Source: Variovorax atrisoli 110B
GTDB taxonomy: Bacteria > Pseudomonadota > Gammaproteobacteria > Burkholderiales > Burkholderiaceae_C
Direction: 5' to 3'
DNA length: 64,000 nt
Assembly (NCBI RefSeq): GCF_000382045.1
Contig: NZ_KB907454.1
Location: 1-64,000, forward strand
A program made the position numbers and the translations under genes. Of this stretch, positions 24,805 through 33,030 are shown piece by piece (positions within the stretch are counted from its first letter, which is position 1; every line of letters begins with the position of its first letter). The notes beneath the pieces were generated by a model. It had not been told where the DNA came from. It searched no databases and saw only the letters and a program-made list of their open reading frames with translations.

Positions 24805-26574
24805 TCATTCAGCGGCGAGGTTTTCCAGCAGGAGCTGGAAGGCCTGCACGGCGAGCTGGATGTCGTCGTTGGTGCTCGACTCGAGCGGGTTGTGGCTGAT
24901 GCCCGAGTTGATGCCGCGCACGAACAGCATCGCCTGCGGCATCACCTCGTGCAGCTTCATGGCGTCGTGGCCTGCGCCGCTGGGCATGCGGAAGAGCGGG
25001 ATGCCCAGCGCGTCGACGGCCTTCTCCCAGCGCTGCTGCCAGGCAGGATCGCTCGGGGCGGCGGATGCGCGCATCGTTTCCTCGAGCTCGTAGCGCACGC
25101 CGCGGCGGTTGCAGATGTCCTTCAGCGCCGCGACCACGTCGCTGGCCAGCGCGTCGCGCTGCGCGTCGTTGGGCGCGCGCAGGTCGAGGCTGAACTTGCA
25201 GCGTCCCGGCACCACGTTGATCGAGCCGCTCGGCACTTCGAGCATGCCGACCGTGCCGACCGAGTCGCCGTCCTTGGCCGCGCGCTGCTCGGTGTAGAGG
25301 ATCAGCTCGGCCACGGCCGCCGCCGCGTCGCGGCGGCGGTCCATCGGCGTGGTGCCGGCGTGGCTGGCCATGCCGATCACCTCGCCCACGTAGCGCACGC
25401 TGCCGTTGATGGAGGTGACGATGCCCAGTGGCAGGTCGAGCTCGGTGAGCACCGGCCCCTGCTCGATGTGCACCTCGACGAAGCCGAGGTAGCGTGCCGG
25501 ATCGCGCTGGATCTTCGGGATGTCTTCCAGCTTCAGGCCCGCATGCTGCATGGCCTCGCGCATGGTGATGCCGTCGGCGTCCTTCTGGTCGAGCCAGCGC
25601 GGGTCGAAGTGGCCGATGAGCGCGCCCGAGCCCAGGAAGGTCGCCTTGTAGCGCTGGCCTTCCTCCTCGGCGAAGCCCACCACCTCGAAGGCGAAGGGCA
25701 GGCGCCTGTTCTGGCGCTTGAGTTCGCGCACGCAGGCCATCGGCACGAAGATGCCGAGGCGGCCGTCGTACTTGCCGCCGTTGCGCACGGTGTCGTAGTG
25801 GGAGCCGGTCAGCAGGGTCCTGGCGTCGGGCGTGGCGCCTTCATAGCGGCCGACCACGTTGCCGACCGCGTCGATGTGCACCGAATCGAAGCCCACGTCG
25901 CGCATCCAGCCCGCGATCTGCGCGGCACAGGCGCGGTGCGCGTCGGTCAGGTAGGTGACGGTGAGCTGGCCCTTCTCGGCATAGCCGGGGTCGGTGTGCA
26001 CCGAGAGCTGCTCGTGCCAGTCCCACACGTCGTTGCCGAGCGTGATGTCGGCGGCGAACTTGTCGTCCAGGCGGATCTCGGCGATGCGGTGGATGTTGCG
26101 CAGCGCCTCGCCGAGTTCGAAGTCGGGGTGGTTGTGCAGCCGGCGCGCGAAGGTCTCGATGATCTCGCGCTTGGCCAGCCCGGTGCCGCGCGGGCCGCGC
26201 ACGGCGAGGATGAAGGGGAAGCCGAACTTCGCGTTGTAGTCCGCGTTGAGCTGCTGGATCTTCGCGAACTCCTCGGGCGTGCAGTCGGTCAGGCCGGCCT
26301 TGCTCTGCTCGTTGGTCGATTCGGCGGTGAGCGTCTTGCTGACCATGGCCTTGCCGGCGAGCTCGGGGTGGGCGCGGATCAGGCCGACCTGCTCTTCGGC
26401 CGACGAGGCGGCCAGCGCCTGCACCAGCGCGTGCTTGAGGTGCGGCAGCGAGCGGAAGGGGCGCGCAGCGAGCGCACGTTCCGCGATCCAGGGCGAATGC
26501 TCGTAGATGCCGTCGAGCAGTGCGACGGCCTCGGCCGGCGCCGCGGCGTTGAGTTGGGCGATGGTGAGGCTCAT
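24805..26574 (-). CDS. uraD-allC: Fused OHCU decarboxylase (UraD) and allantoate amidohydrolase (AllC)
   Basis: Bifunctional protein of 589 residues. Residues 1-165 are 2-oxo-4-hydroxy-4-carboxy-5-ureidoimidazoline decarboxylase, with the signature HPELAGK (His69-Pro70-Glu71) and FAKIQQLNADYNAKFGFPFILAVRG; it makes S-allantoin. Residues about 185-589 are an M20-type allantoate amidohydrolase with GSHYDTVRNGGKYDG (His259, Asp270), EEEGQRY near 303, VEVHIEQGPVL and a C-terminal GISHNPLE; it degrades allantoate toward ureidoglycolate. The two joined steps are not consecutive: allantoinase acts between them, and its gene puuE overlaps this start codon (ATGA). Both halves look complete, so this is a true fusion rather than a frameshift. 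Confidence 0.92.
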   Translation of the reverse strand: MSLTIAQLNAAAPAEAVALLDGIYEHSPWIAERALAARPFRSLPHLKHALVQALAASSAEEQVGLIRAHPELAGKAMVSKTLTAESTNEQSKAGLTDCTPEEFAKIQQLNADYNAKFGFPFILAVRGPRGTGLAKREIIETFARRLHNHPDFELGEALRNIHRIAEIRLDDKFAADITLGNDVWDWHEQLSVHTDPGYAEKGQLTVTYLTDAHRACAAQIAGWMRDVGFDSVHIDAVGNVVGRYEGATPDARTLLTGSHYDTVRNGGKYDGRLGIFVPMACVRELKRQNRRLPFAFEVVGFAEEEGQRYKATFLGSGALIGHFDPRWLDQKDADGITMREAMQHAGLKLEDIPKIQRDPARYLGFVEVHIEQGPVLTELDLPLGIVTSINGSVRYVGEVIGMASHAGTTPMDRRRDAAAAVAELILYTEQRAAKDGDSVGTVGMLEVPSGSINVVPGRCKFSLDLRAPNDAQRDALASDVVAALKDICNRRGVRYELEETMRASAAPSDPAWQQRWEKAVDALGIPLFRMPSGAGHDAMKLHEVMPQAMLFVRGINSGISHNPLESSTNDDIQLAVQAFQLLLENLAAE

Positions 26575-27533
26575 GATGCGGCTCCGGCTTCAAAGGGATG
26601 CGCCTGCTTCCAGTGGCGCGCGATGTCGACGCGGCGGCAGACCCACACCTTGTCGTGGCTGGCGATGTGGTCGAGGAAACGCTGCAGCGCGGTGATGCGC
26701 CCCGGCCGTCCGAGCAGGCGGCAGTGCATGCCGATGCTCATCATCTTGGGGCTGTCGTCGCCGTCCGGGTCGCCTTCGGCGTAGAGCGCGTCGAAGCTGT
26801 CCTTCATGTACTGGAAGAACGGGTCGGCGTGCGAGTAGCCCTGGGGCAGCGCGAAGCGCATGTCGTTGCAGTCGAGCGTGTAGGGCACGATGAGCTGCGG
26901 CACCACGGTGCCGTCGGTCTTCTGCACCTTCATCCAGAAGGGCAGGTCGTCGCCGTAGTAGTCGCTGTCGTACTCGAAGCCGCCGTAGTCGGCCACGAGG
27001 CGGCGGGTGCGGGGGCTGTCGCGGCCGGTGTACCAGCCCACGGCGCGCTCGCCGGTGAGCTTCTCGATGGCTTCCATGCCCAGGCGCATGTGCTCGCGCT
27101 CGGTGGCCTCGTCGATGTTCTGGTAGTGGATCCAGCGCCAGCCGTGGCAGGCGATCTCGTGGCCCAGTTCCTTGAAGGCAGCGGTCAGTTCGGGGTGGCG
27201 CTGCAGCGCCATGCCCACGCCGAACACGGTCAGCGGCAGTCCGCGCTTCTCGAACTCGCGCAGGATGCGCCACACGCCCACGCGCGAGCCGTACTCGTAG
27301 ATGCCTTCCATGCTGATGTGCCGGTCGGGAAAGCTCGCCGGGTTGAACATCTCGGAGAGGAACTGCTCGGAGCCCGCGTCGCCGTGCAGCGTGGCGTTCT
27401 CGCCGCCTTCCTCGTAGTTCAGCACGAACTGCACGGCGACGCGCGCGCCGCCGGGCCAGCGGGCATGGGGCGGGTTGCGGCCGTAGCCGATCAGGTCGCG
27501 CGGGTAGGGCAGGGTGGAGTCGTAGACGGTCAT
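26571..27533 (-). CDS. puuE: Allantoinase, PuuE (polysaccharide deacetylase-like)
   Basis: Cytosolic allantoinase of the NodB/polysaccharide deacetylase family, 320 residues, hydrolysing S-allantoin to allantoate. Visible features: DLIGYGRNPPHARWPGGARVA at the start, NYEEGGENATLHGD, EIACHGWRWIHYQNIDE, and GWYTGRDSPRTRRL, all typical of PuuE and unlike metal-dependent AllB. ATG 27533 (MTVYDSTLPYPRD). It begins 8 bases after the gntR stop and its stop codon overlaps the uraD-allC start, so the three are one coupled transcript. Confidence 0.93.
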   Translation of the reverse strand: MTVYDSTLPYPRDLIGYGRNPPHARWPGGARVAVQFVLNYEEGGENATLHGDAGSEQFLSEMFNPASFPDRHISMEGIYEYGSRVGVWRILREFEKRGLPLTVFGVGMALQRHPELTAAFKELGHEIACHGWRWIHYQNIDEATEREHMRLGMEAIEKLTGERAVGWYTGRDSPRTRRLVADYGGFEYDSDYYGDDLPFWMKVQKTDGTVVPQLIVPYTLDCNDMRFALPQGYSHADPFFQYMKDSFDALYAEGDPDGDDSPKMMSIGMHCRLLGRPGRITALQRFLDHIASHDKVWVCRRVDIARHWKQAHPFEAGAAS

Positions 27534-27541
27534 TGTGTGGA

Positions 27542-28216
27542 TCAGGACAGCGCCAGCGAGATGTCGTTGGTCGGGACCTTGCGGTCGAAGGTGAGGTTGG
27601 CCTCGACGTGCTCGAGGTGTTCGGTCATGAGGCGCACGGCGCGCTCCTCGTCGCGTGCCGCCAGGGCCTTCACGATGTCGGCGTGCTCGTCGTTGGAGTG
27701 CTCGGCCGCGCTGGCGCTCTGGTACATCAGCGTGATGAGGGCGCAGCGCGAGATGAGCTCGCCCAGGATCTGCGCCAGCACCTGGTTGCCCATGAGCTCG
27801 GCCATGCGCACGTGGAAGTCGCCGAGCAGCTCGGTGCGCCCGGAAACGTCTTCGCCCGACACGGCGGACTTCTCCAGCGCCACGTGCTCCTTCAGCGCCT
27901 TGATCTTGGCGGGCGTGACGGTGCGCACGAACTCGCGCGTCATCTCGGCCTCGAGCATGCGGCGCACGGCGAACACCTGCTTGGCCTCGTCGACCGCGGG
28001 CGCCGCCACGAAGGCGCCGCGCGCGGGCTCCAGCCGGATGAGCTTGTTCTGCGAGAGCTGGAACAGCGCCTGGCGCACCAGCGTGCGCGAGACGCCGAAG
28101 TGATCGGCCAGCTTCTGCTCGGCCAGCTTGGTGCCGGGCTGAAGCCGGTGCTCGACGATGGCCTTCGTGAGGGCATCGACGATCGAACGGGTGGTGGAGG
28201 ACTCCATGTTTTTCAT
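27542..28216 (-). CDS. GntR-family (FCD) regulator of the purine catabolic operon
   Basis: FadR-type GntR repressor or activator of about 224 residues. Winged HTH at about 10-75 (LAEQKLADHFGVSRTLVRQALFQLSQNKL), FCD ligand domain at about 80-210 with LLGDFHVRMAELMGN and RCALITLMYQ. First gene of the gntR-puuE-uraD/allC-M20 transcript and divergent from uraH. A TGTATACA palindrome lies 22 bases upstream of ATG 28216 and would be expected to give autoregulation. A second ATG at 28207 is possible. Paralogue of the regulator at 9520-10281. The effector is likely a purine breakdown intermediate. Confidence 0.9.
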   Translation of the reverse strand: MKNMESSTTRSIVDALTKAIVEHRLQPGTKLAEQKLADHFGVSRTLVRQALFQLSQNKLIRLEPARGAFVAAPAVDEAKQVFAVRRMLEAEMTREFVRTVTPAKIKALKEHVALEKSAVSGEDVSGRTELLGDFHVRMAELMGNQVLAQILGELISRCALITLMYQSASAAEHSNDEHADIVKALAARDEERAVRLMTEHLEHVEANLTFDRKVPTNDISLALS

Positions 28217-28237
28217 GATAGACCCAAAGCCGGTAAC

Positions 28238-28245
28238 TGTATACA
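28238..28245. promoter_or_regulatory. TGTATACA operator, copy 3 (gntR / uraH divergent promoter)
   Basis: Context AACTGTATACACTTT followed by TGTCCAC. It lies 22 bases from the gntR ATG and 66 bases from the uraH ATG, so one site can control both directions. The flanks match the copy at 30089 over about 20 positions. Confidence 0.8.
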
Positions 28246-28310
28246 CTTTTGTCCACCGGAATTTCCCGCACCCACCGATCCGAGTTCTTCGGACTTTCAA
28301 GGAGCGCCCC

Positions 28311-28661
28311 ATGGGCCTGAGCACTCACGTACTGGACACGATGCATGGCGGCCCCGCGGCCGGCATGGAGGTCGCGCTCTACACCACCGACGGCGAAGCC
28401 GCCACGCTGGTGAAGCGCTTCACGCTGAATTCGGACGGCCGCAGCGACGGGCCGCTCTACGACAACAACTCGCTGAAGGTCGGCACCTACCGCCTGGTGT
28501 TCGACGTGGCCGGCTACTTCAAGGCCCTGGGCGTCAAGCTGCCGGAGCCGAACTTCCTGAACAAGGTCTCGCTGGACTTCGGCGTGGCCCACACCGACCA
28601 GCACTACCACGTGCCGCTGCTCGTGAGCCCGTGGAGCTACTCCACCTACCGCGGCTCCTGA
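28311..28661 (+). CDS. uraH: 5-Hydroxyisourate hydrolase
   Basis: Transthyretin-related hydrolase of 116 residues converting 5-hydroxyisourate (the PuuD product) to OHCU, substrate of UraD. The family marks are complete: N-terminal LSTHVLDTMHGGPAAGM, the catalytic His-rich HYHVPLLVSP, and the C-terminal tetrapeptide YRGS. No signal peptide. ATG 28311 is preceded by AAGGAG at 6 bases. It diverges from the gntR operon and shares its operator. Confidence 0.96.
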   Translation: MGLSTHVLDTMHGGPAAGMEVALYTTDGEAATLVKRFTLNSDGRSDGPLYDNNSLKVGTYRLVFDVAGYFKALGVKLPEPNFLNKVSLDFGVAHTDQHYHVPLLVSPWSYSTYRGS

Positions 28662-28669
28662 GCCGGGCG

Positions 28670-29167
28670 TCAGTCGCCTTGTTGCTGGCCTTCGGTCAGG
28701 GTGTCGAGTTGGAAGCGTCCGCTCTCGTCCCACAGCCAGGTGTCCGTCCAGGTGACGGAACCCAGGCGCGTTGCCGGAGGGAAGGGCGACGCCTTCAGCA
28801 CCGTGCGCTCGATCTCGGCGATCACTTCGGGCGCATGCTTGGGCGCGCGCAGCCAGTGCATCGAACGCACATTGCCGCCCGCGTCGATGTTCACCTCGAG
28901 CGTGCCGACCGCATACAGCACCGGCGGCAGCTGTCCCTTGTAGATGCGCGAGCGGTTGGCGTCGTAGACATGGCGCGCGGCATCGCGGCGATAGGCGCGC
29001 GCGGAAGAAGCGCTGGATGCGGACGGCACCGGCCCGGCCCCGACATCGGCGCTGGCCCCGCTCAACTGGCCGGGAACCGACCCGGTGGAACCGCAGCCTG
29101 CGAGCCACAGGGCCGAAACAACAGAAGCTGCAAGTGCGAGGCGGCGAGGCGTAAGCTGGCGATTCAT
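28670..29167 (-). CDS. Lipoprotein with TonB-like C-terminal domain
   Basis: Small lipoprotein of 165 residues. Lipobox LAGC gives Cys25. A Ser/Ala/Gly-rich linker (about 26-57) follows. The C-terminal part (about 75-150; VLYAVGTLEVNIDAGGNVRSMHWLRAPKHAPEVIAEIERTVLKASPFPP) resembles the TonB C-terminal/TolA-like fold that contacts outer-membrane partners. No membrane anchor of the ordinary TonB type is present. Convergent with uraH (8-base gap) and divergent from xdhC. A purine link is positional only; function unknown. Confidence 0.72.
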   Translation of the reverse strand: MNRQLTPRRLALAASVVSALWLAGCGSTGSVPGQLSGASADVGAGPVPSASSASSARAYRRDAARHVYDANRSRIYKGQLPPVLYAVGTLEVNIDAGGNVRSMHWLRAPKHAPEVIAEIERTVLKASPFPPATRLGSVTWTDTWLWDESGRFQLDTLTEGQQQGD

Positions 29168-29217
29168 GGCCGGGTTTATACCGTGAGTCGTCGCGCGCCC
29201 GGCAACCGAAGGTATCG

Positions 29218-30033
29218 ATGACGATGAGCGGTGCGGTCGATCAATTGCTGGCGCGCCTGCGCCACGAAGACGCGGTGCTGGTGCGCGTCGAGTCCACGCA
29301 GGGCTCGGCGCCGCGCGAGGCCGGGACCTGGATGGCCGTGTGGGCCGAGGGCCTCACCGCCACCATCGGCGGCGGGCAGCTGGAGTTCCAGGCGACCAGG
29401 GAAGCGCGCGAGCTGCTGGCCGGCACGCGCAAGCCGTTCGACGGCATCCAGCGCTATCCGCTCGGGCCCAGCCTGGGCCAGTGCTGCGGCGGGGTGATGT
29501 TCCTCTCCTACGAGCGCATCACTGCCGCCGATGCGCCGAGGCTGCAGCAGGTTCTGGTCGCGCAGCTCGAGCCCGTGGCCCTCTTCGGCGGCGGGCACGT
29601 GGGCGCGGCGCTCGCCCGGCTGCTTTCGACGCTGCCGTTCTCGGTGCGCTGGATCGACAGCCGCGACGGCGTCTTCCCCGACGAACTGCCCGTGCAGATC
29701 GACACCGAGCACTCCGAGCCGGTGCAGGACGCCGTTACCGCGCTCGCGCCGGGCAGCCGCGTGCTCATCATGAGCTTCAGCCACGCCGAAGACCTCGACA
29801 TCGTCATCGCCTGCTTGAAGCGCCTGCGCGAGCGAAACGACCTGCCCTACGTCGGACTGATCGGCAGCAAGACCAAGTGGGCCACCTTCAGCCACCGGCT
29901 GGAGGCGCGCGGCTTCACGGCGGACGAACTGGCCCGCATCACCTGCCCGATCGGCGTGCCCGGCATCACGGGCAAGGAGCCGGAGGTCATCGCCGTGGCG
30001 GTGGCGGCACAGTTGTTGCAATCGCTGGGCTGA
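29218..30033 (+). CDS. xdhC: Xanthine dehydrogenase accessory protein XdhC
   Basis: Cytosolic maturation factor of 271 residues. Known members bind molybdenum cofactor, promote its sulfuration and load it into XdhB. The N-terminal XdhC/CoxI segment has AVLVRVESTQGSAPREAGTWM and TIGGGQLEFQA with QCCGG near 90. A Rossmann-type segment follows (VALFGGGHVGAALARLL, about 120-136), then YVGLIGSKTKW and CPIGVPGITGKEPEVIAVAVAAQLL at the C-terminus. ATG 29218 is preceded by GAAGG. Its client xdhAB lies about 29 kb away rather than directly upstream as is common. Confidence 0.93.
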   Translation: MTMSGAVDQLLARLRHEDAVLVRVESTQGSAPREAGTWMAVWAEGLTATIGGGQLEFQATREARELLAGTRKPFDGIQRYPLGPSLGQCCGGVMFLSYERITAADAPRLQQVLVAQLEPVALFGGGHVGAALARLLSTLPFSVRWIDSRDGVFPDELPVQIDTEHSEPVQDAVTALAPGSRVLIMSFSHAEDLDIVIACLKRLRERNDLPYVGLIGSKTKWATFSHRLEARGFTADELARITCPIGVPGITGKEPEVIAVAVAAQLLQSLG

Positions 30034-30088
30034 ACAGGGTTTTCCCGGCGGTCGCGCCCTAAAAAAGCACCCCGTCTCTTGCCAAAAC

Positions 30089-30096
30089 TGTATACA
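30089..30096. promoter_or_regulatory. TGTATACA operator, copy 4 (puuD)
   Basis: Context AACTGTATACACTTT then CGGTCCAC, about 155 bases upstream of the puuD ATG. It shares AACTGTATACACTTT and a nearby GTCCAC with the copy at 28238, which suggests that the recognised site extends beyond the 8-base core. Confidence 0.78.
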
Positions 30097-30251
30097 CTTT
30101 CGGTCCACAACAAGCCGCAGCGGAGCGAGGCCCATCTTTCCATGGAGCCTGCGTTCGCGGCACTTTCTCTGCTTACAGCGCCCGCGGTGGTGAGCAGGCT
30201 GAAACCCGTTCCTGGCGTCCCCACGCGCCAATCGGGTTGAGAGAGAAGCAT

Positions 30252-31457
30252 ATGGAAAGCTACTACCTCGACTGGGCCAACCTGCTGCTGCGCTGGGTCC
30301 ACGTCATCACCGCCATCGCCTGGATCGGCGCCTCCTTCTACTTCGTGATGCTGGACAACAGCCTCGAGAAGCCGCAGGACCAGGAATCGCTCGACAAGGG
30401 CGTGGGCGGCGAGCAATGGGCCGTGCACGGCGGCGGCTTCTACAACATGCAGAAGTACGCGCTGGCGCCCAAGAAGCTGCCGGACCACCTGCACTGGTCG
30501 TACTGGGAGAGCTACTCCACCTGGATCACGGGTTTCTCGCTCTTCACGATGTCGTACCTGTGGAACGCGAGCACCTACCTCATCGACAAGTCGAAGATGG
30601 ACTGGCAGCCCGGCGCCGCCATCGCGGTGGCGCTGGCCTTCTTCGTCGTGTTCTGGATGGTCTACGACGGCATCTGCCAGATCTTCGGGCGACGCAAGCA
30701 CGGCGACACCATCGTCGGCGTGCTGATCGCCGTCTTCATCGCCTTCGCGACCTGGCTGGCCTGCCAGTGGTTCGCCGGCCGCGCGGCCTTCCTGCTGGTG
30801 GGCGCCATGATGGCCACGACCATGAGCGGCAACGTGTTCTTCTGGATCATCCCCGGCCAGCGCAAGAACGTGGCGGCGCTGCGCGAAGGCAAGCCGGTCG
30901 ACCCGGTGCACGGCCAGCGTGGCAAGCAGCGCAGCGTTCACAACACCTACTTCACGCTGCCGGTGCTGTTCGCGATGCTGAGCAACCACTACAGTTTCGC
31001 CTACACGCACAAGTACAACTGGATCGTGCTGCTGCTGATCATGCTCGGCGGCGCGGCCATCCGCCAGTTCTTCGTGGTGCGGCACCGCTTCAAGCTGGGC
31101 AATGCGGGCAATCCGCTGCCTTACGCGCTGGTGGGCATCGTGGTGCTGGGCCTGACCATCGTCTGGATGAAGCCCGAGCCGGTCGCCGCGCCCGCGGTGG
31201 CTGCCGCCGCACCCGCGGTGCAGTTCAAGGACGTGCAGAAGGTGCTCGAGCAGCGCTGCTTCATGTGCCACGGCCCCGCCGTGCAGATGAAGAACGTGCG
31301 GGTTGATTCGCCCGAGCAGGTTGCTGCCCACGCCCAGGCCATCTACCAGCAGGTGGTGGTCACCAAGATCATGCCGATGAACAACGCCACGGGCATCACC
31401 GACGAAGAGCGGGCACTCATCGGCCGCTGGTTCCAGGGCGGCGCAAAGACCAACTAG
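30252..31457 (+). CDS. puuD: Membrane urate hydroxylase with cytochrome c domain, PuuD
   Basis: Cofactor-linked urate hydroxylase of the PuuD family, 401 residues, oxidising urate to 5-hydroxyisourate in the inner membrane. About eight membrane segments from residue 10 (LLLRWVHVITAIAWIGASFYFVMLDN) to about 305 form the urate oxidase N-terminal domain. A short Ala/Pro linker leads to a C-terminal c-type haem domain with C336-F-M-C-H340 and MPMNNATGIT as the likely sixth-ligand region. Such proteins pass electrons to cytochrome oxidase instead of making peroxide. ATG 30252 follows GAGAGAAG. It heads a plus-strand run with glycerate kinase and an aldehyde dehydrogenase and has its own TGTATACA site. 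Confidence 0.93.
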   Translation: MESYYLDWANLLLRWVHVITAIAWIGASFYFVMLDNSLEKPQDQESLDKGVGGEQWAVHGGGFYNMQKYALAPKKLPDHLHWSYWESYSTWITGFSLFTMSYLWNASTYLIDKSKMDWQPGAAIAVALAFFVVFWMVYDGICQIFGRRKHGDTIVGVLIAVFIAFATWLACQWFAGRAAFLLVGAMMATTMSGNVFFWIIPGQRKNVAALREGKPVDPVHGQRGKQRSVHNTYFTLPVLFAMLSNHYSFAYTHKYNWIVLLLIMLGGAAIRQFFVVRHRFKLGNAGNPLPYALVGIVVLGLTIVWMKPEPVAAPAVAAAAPAVQFKDVQKVLEQRCFMCHGPAVQMKNVRVDSPEQVAAHAQAIYQQVVVTKIMPMNNATGITDEERALIGRWFQGGAKTN

Positions 31458-31535
31458 TCAGACGGAAGTTGACCGGCGGCAAGCGGGGCCGGTCGCGGTC
31501 CGCAGCACAATCGCCGGATTGGAGACAAAGCAGCA

Positions 31536-32870
31536 ATGACGACCGCATCGACCCCGGCCCCCGATCCGCGCGAAGCCCCGCGCGCCTTCCTCGAGCATCT
31601 CTACCGCGTGGCGGTGGACCGCGCGCTGCCGCTGTCCACCCTGGGCGCCCATCTGCCGCCGCCGCCGAAGAAGGGCCGGACCCTGGTGCTGGGCGCCGGC
31701 AAGGCCGGCGGCTCTATGGTGCATGCGCTGGAGGCCCTGTGGCCGGCCAATGCGCCGCTCTCCGGGCTGGTCGTCACGCGCTATGACCACATTCCGCCGC
31801 GCCCCGAGGGCGTTCCGCAGCGCATCGAGATCGTCGAGGCCGCACACCCCGTGCCTGACGAGGCGGGCCAGCAGGCGGCGGAGCGCATCCTCGCGCTGAC
31901 GAAGGGGCTCACGGCCGACGACCTCGTGCTGTGCCTCATTTCCGGCGGCGGCTCGTCGCTGCTGGTACTGCCGGCCGAGGGGCTGACGCTGGCCGACAAG
32001 CAGCGCATCAACAAGCAGCTGCTCGAAAGCGGCGCGAACATCGGCGAGATGAACTGCGTGCGCAAGCACCTCTCGCGCATCAAGGGCGGCCGGCTGGCCG
32101 CGGCATGCGCGCCGGCGCGGGTGGTGACGCTGACCATCAGCGACGTGCCCGGCGACGATCCGGCCGTCATCGCCAGCGGCCCGACCGTGCCCGACGCCAC
32201 CACCTGCGCCGATGCGCTCGCCATCCTCGACCGCTACGGCATCGAGGTGCCTGCCCCCGTGCGTGCACGCCTCGAAAGCGGCGAACTCGAGACGCCCAAG
32301 CCGGACGACGCAGTCTTCAAGGGCCACGAGACGCACATGATCGCCACCCCGCAGCAGTCGCTTGAAGCGGCGGCCAGGGCGGCGCGCGAGGCCGGTGTCG
32401 AGGCGCACATCCTCAGCGACGAGATCGAGGGCGAATCGCGCGAGGTCGGCAAGGTGCACGCCGCGCTGGCGCGCGCGGTCGCGCATCGCGGCGAGCCTTT
32501 CGCACGGCCCTGCGTGATTCTTTCGGGCGGCGAGACCACCGTCACGATCCGCCCCCGCCAGCCGGGCCAGGCCAAGGGCCGGGGCGGACGCGCGGGCGAG
32601 TTCTGCATGGGACTGGCCGGCGCGCTCATGGGCCAGCCGCAGGTGTGGGCGCTGGCCGCCGACACGGACGGCATCGACGGCGTGGAGGACAACGCCGGCG
32701 CCTTCGTCACGCCCGACACGCTGGTACGCGCCGGTGCTGCGGGAAAGAAGCTGTCCGATCACCTCGACCGCAACGACGCCTATGGCTACTTCGACGCGAT
32801 CGGCGACCTGTTCGTGACCGGCCCGACGAACACCAACGTCAACGACTTCCGCGCGTTGCTGATCCTTTAG
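31536..32870 (+). CDS. Glycerate 2-kinase (TtuD/MOFRL family)
   Basis: ATP-dependent glycerate kinase of the DUF4147/MOFRL family, 444 residues, cytosolic. N-terminal domain has VLGAGKAGGSMVHALE, LCLISGGGSSLL and GEMNCVRKHLSRIKGGRLA. The C-terminal MOFRL domain has ILSGGETTVTI, GGRAGEFCMGLA, AADTDGIDG and TGPTNTNVNDFRALLI. Some homologues are annotated hydroxypyruvate reductase TtuD. In this context it would phosphorylate glycerate derived from glyoxylate after ureidoglycolate cleavage, linking purine breakdown to central metabolism. The intermediate genes (ureidoglycolate lyase, glyoxylate carboligase, tartronate semialdehyde reductase) are not in the window. Confidence 0.92.
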   Translation: MTTASTPAPDPREAPRAFLEHLYRVAVDRALPLSTLGAHLPPPPKKGRTLVLGAGKAGGSMVHALEALWPANAPLSGLVVTRYDHIPPRPEGVPQRIEIVEAAHPVPDEAGQQAAERILALTKGLTADDLVLCLISGGGSSLLVLPAEGLTLADKQRINKQLLESGANIGEMNCVRKHLSRIKGGRLAAACAPARVVTLTISDVPGDDPAVIASGPTVPDATTCADALAILDRYGIEVPAPVRARLESGELETPKPDDAVFKGHETHMIATPQQSLEAAARAAREAGVEAHILSDEIEGESREVGKVHAALARAVAHRGEPFARPCVILSGGETTVTIRPRQPGQAKGRGGRAGEFCMGLAGALMGQPQVWALAADTDGIDGVEDNAGAFVTPDTLVRAGAAGKKLSDHLDRNDAYGYFDAIGDLFVTGPTNTNVNDFRALLIL

Positions 32871-33030
32871 CGGGGGTGTTCGCCGGCCTCCGGCGGCCTT
32901 GCCGAACTCGGGTTAATCTATGCCCCTGGCGGCCTTCGGGCCGCCGCTTGTCGCCTGCGCACCGCTTCGGTGCCGCGCCGGACATCCAGATTCCCCTTTC
33001 AATCTCCAGTCTTCGAAGGAAAAGCTCGCC

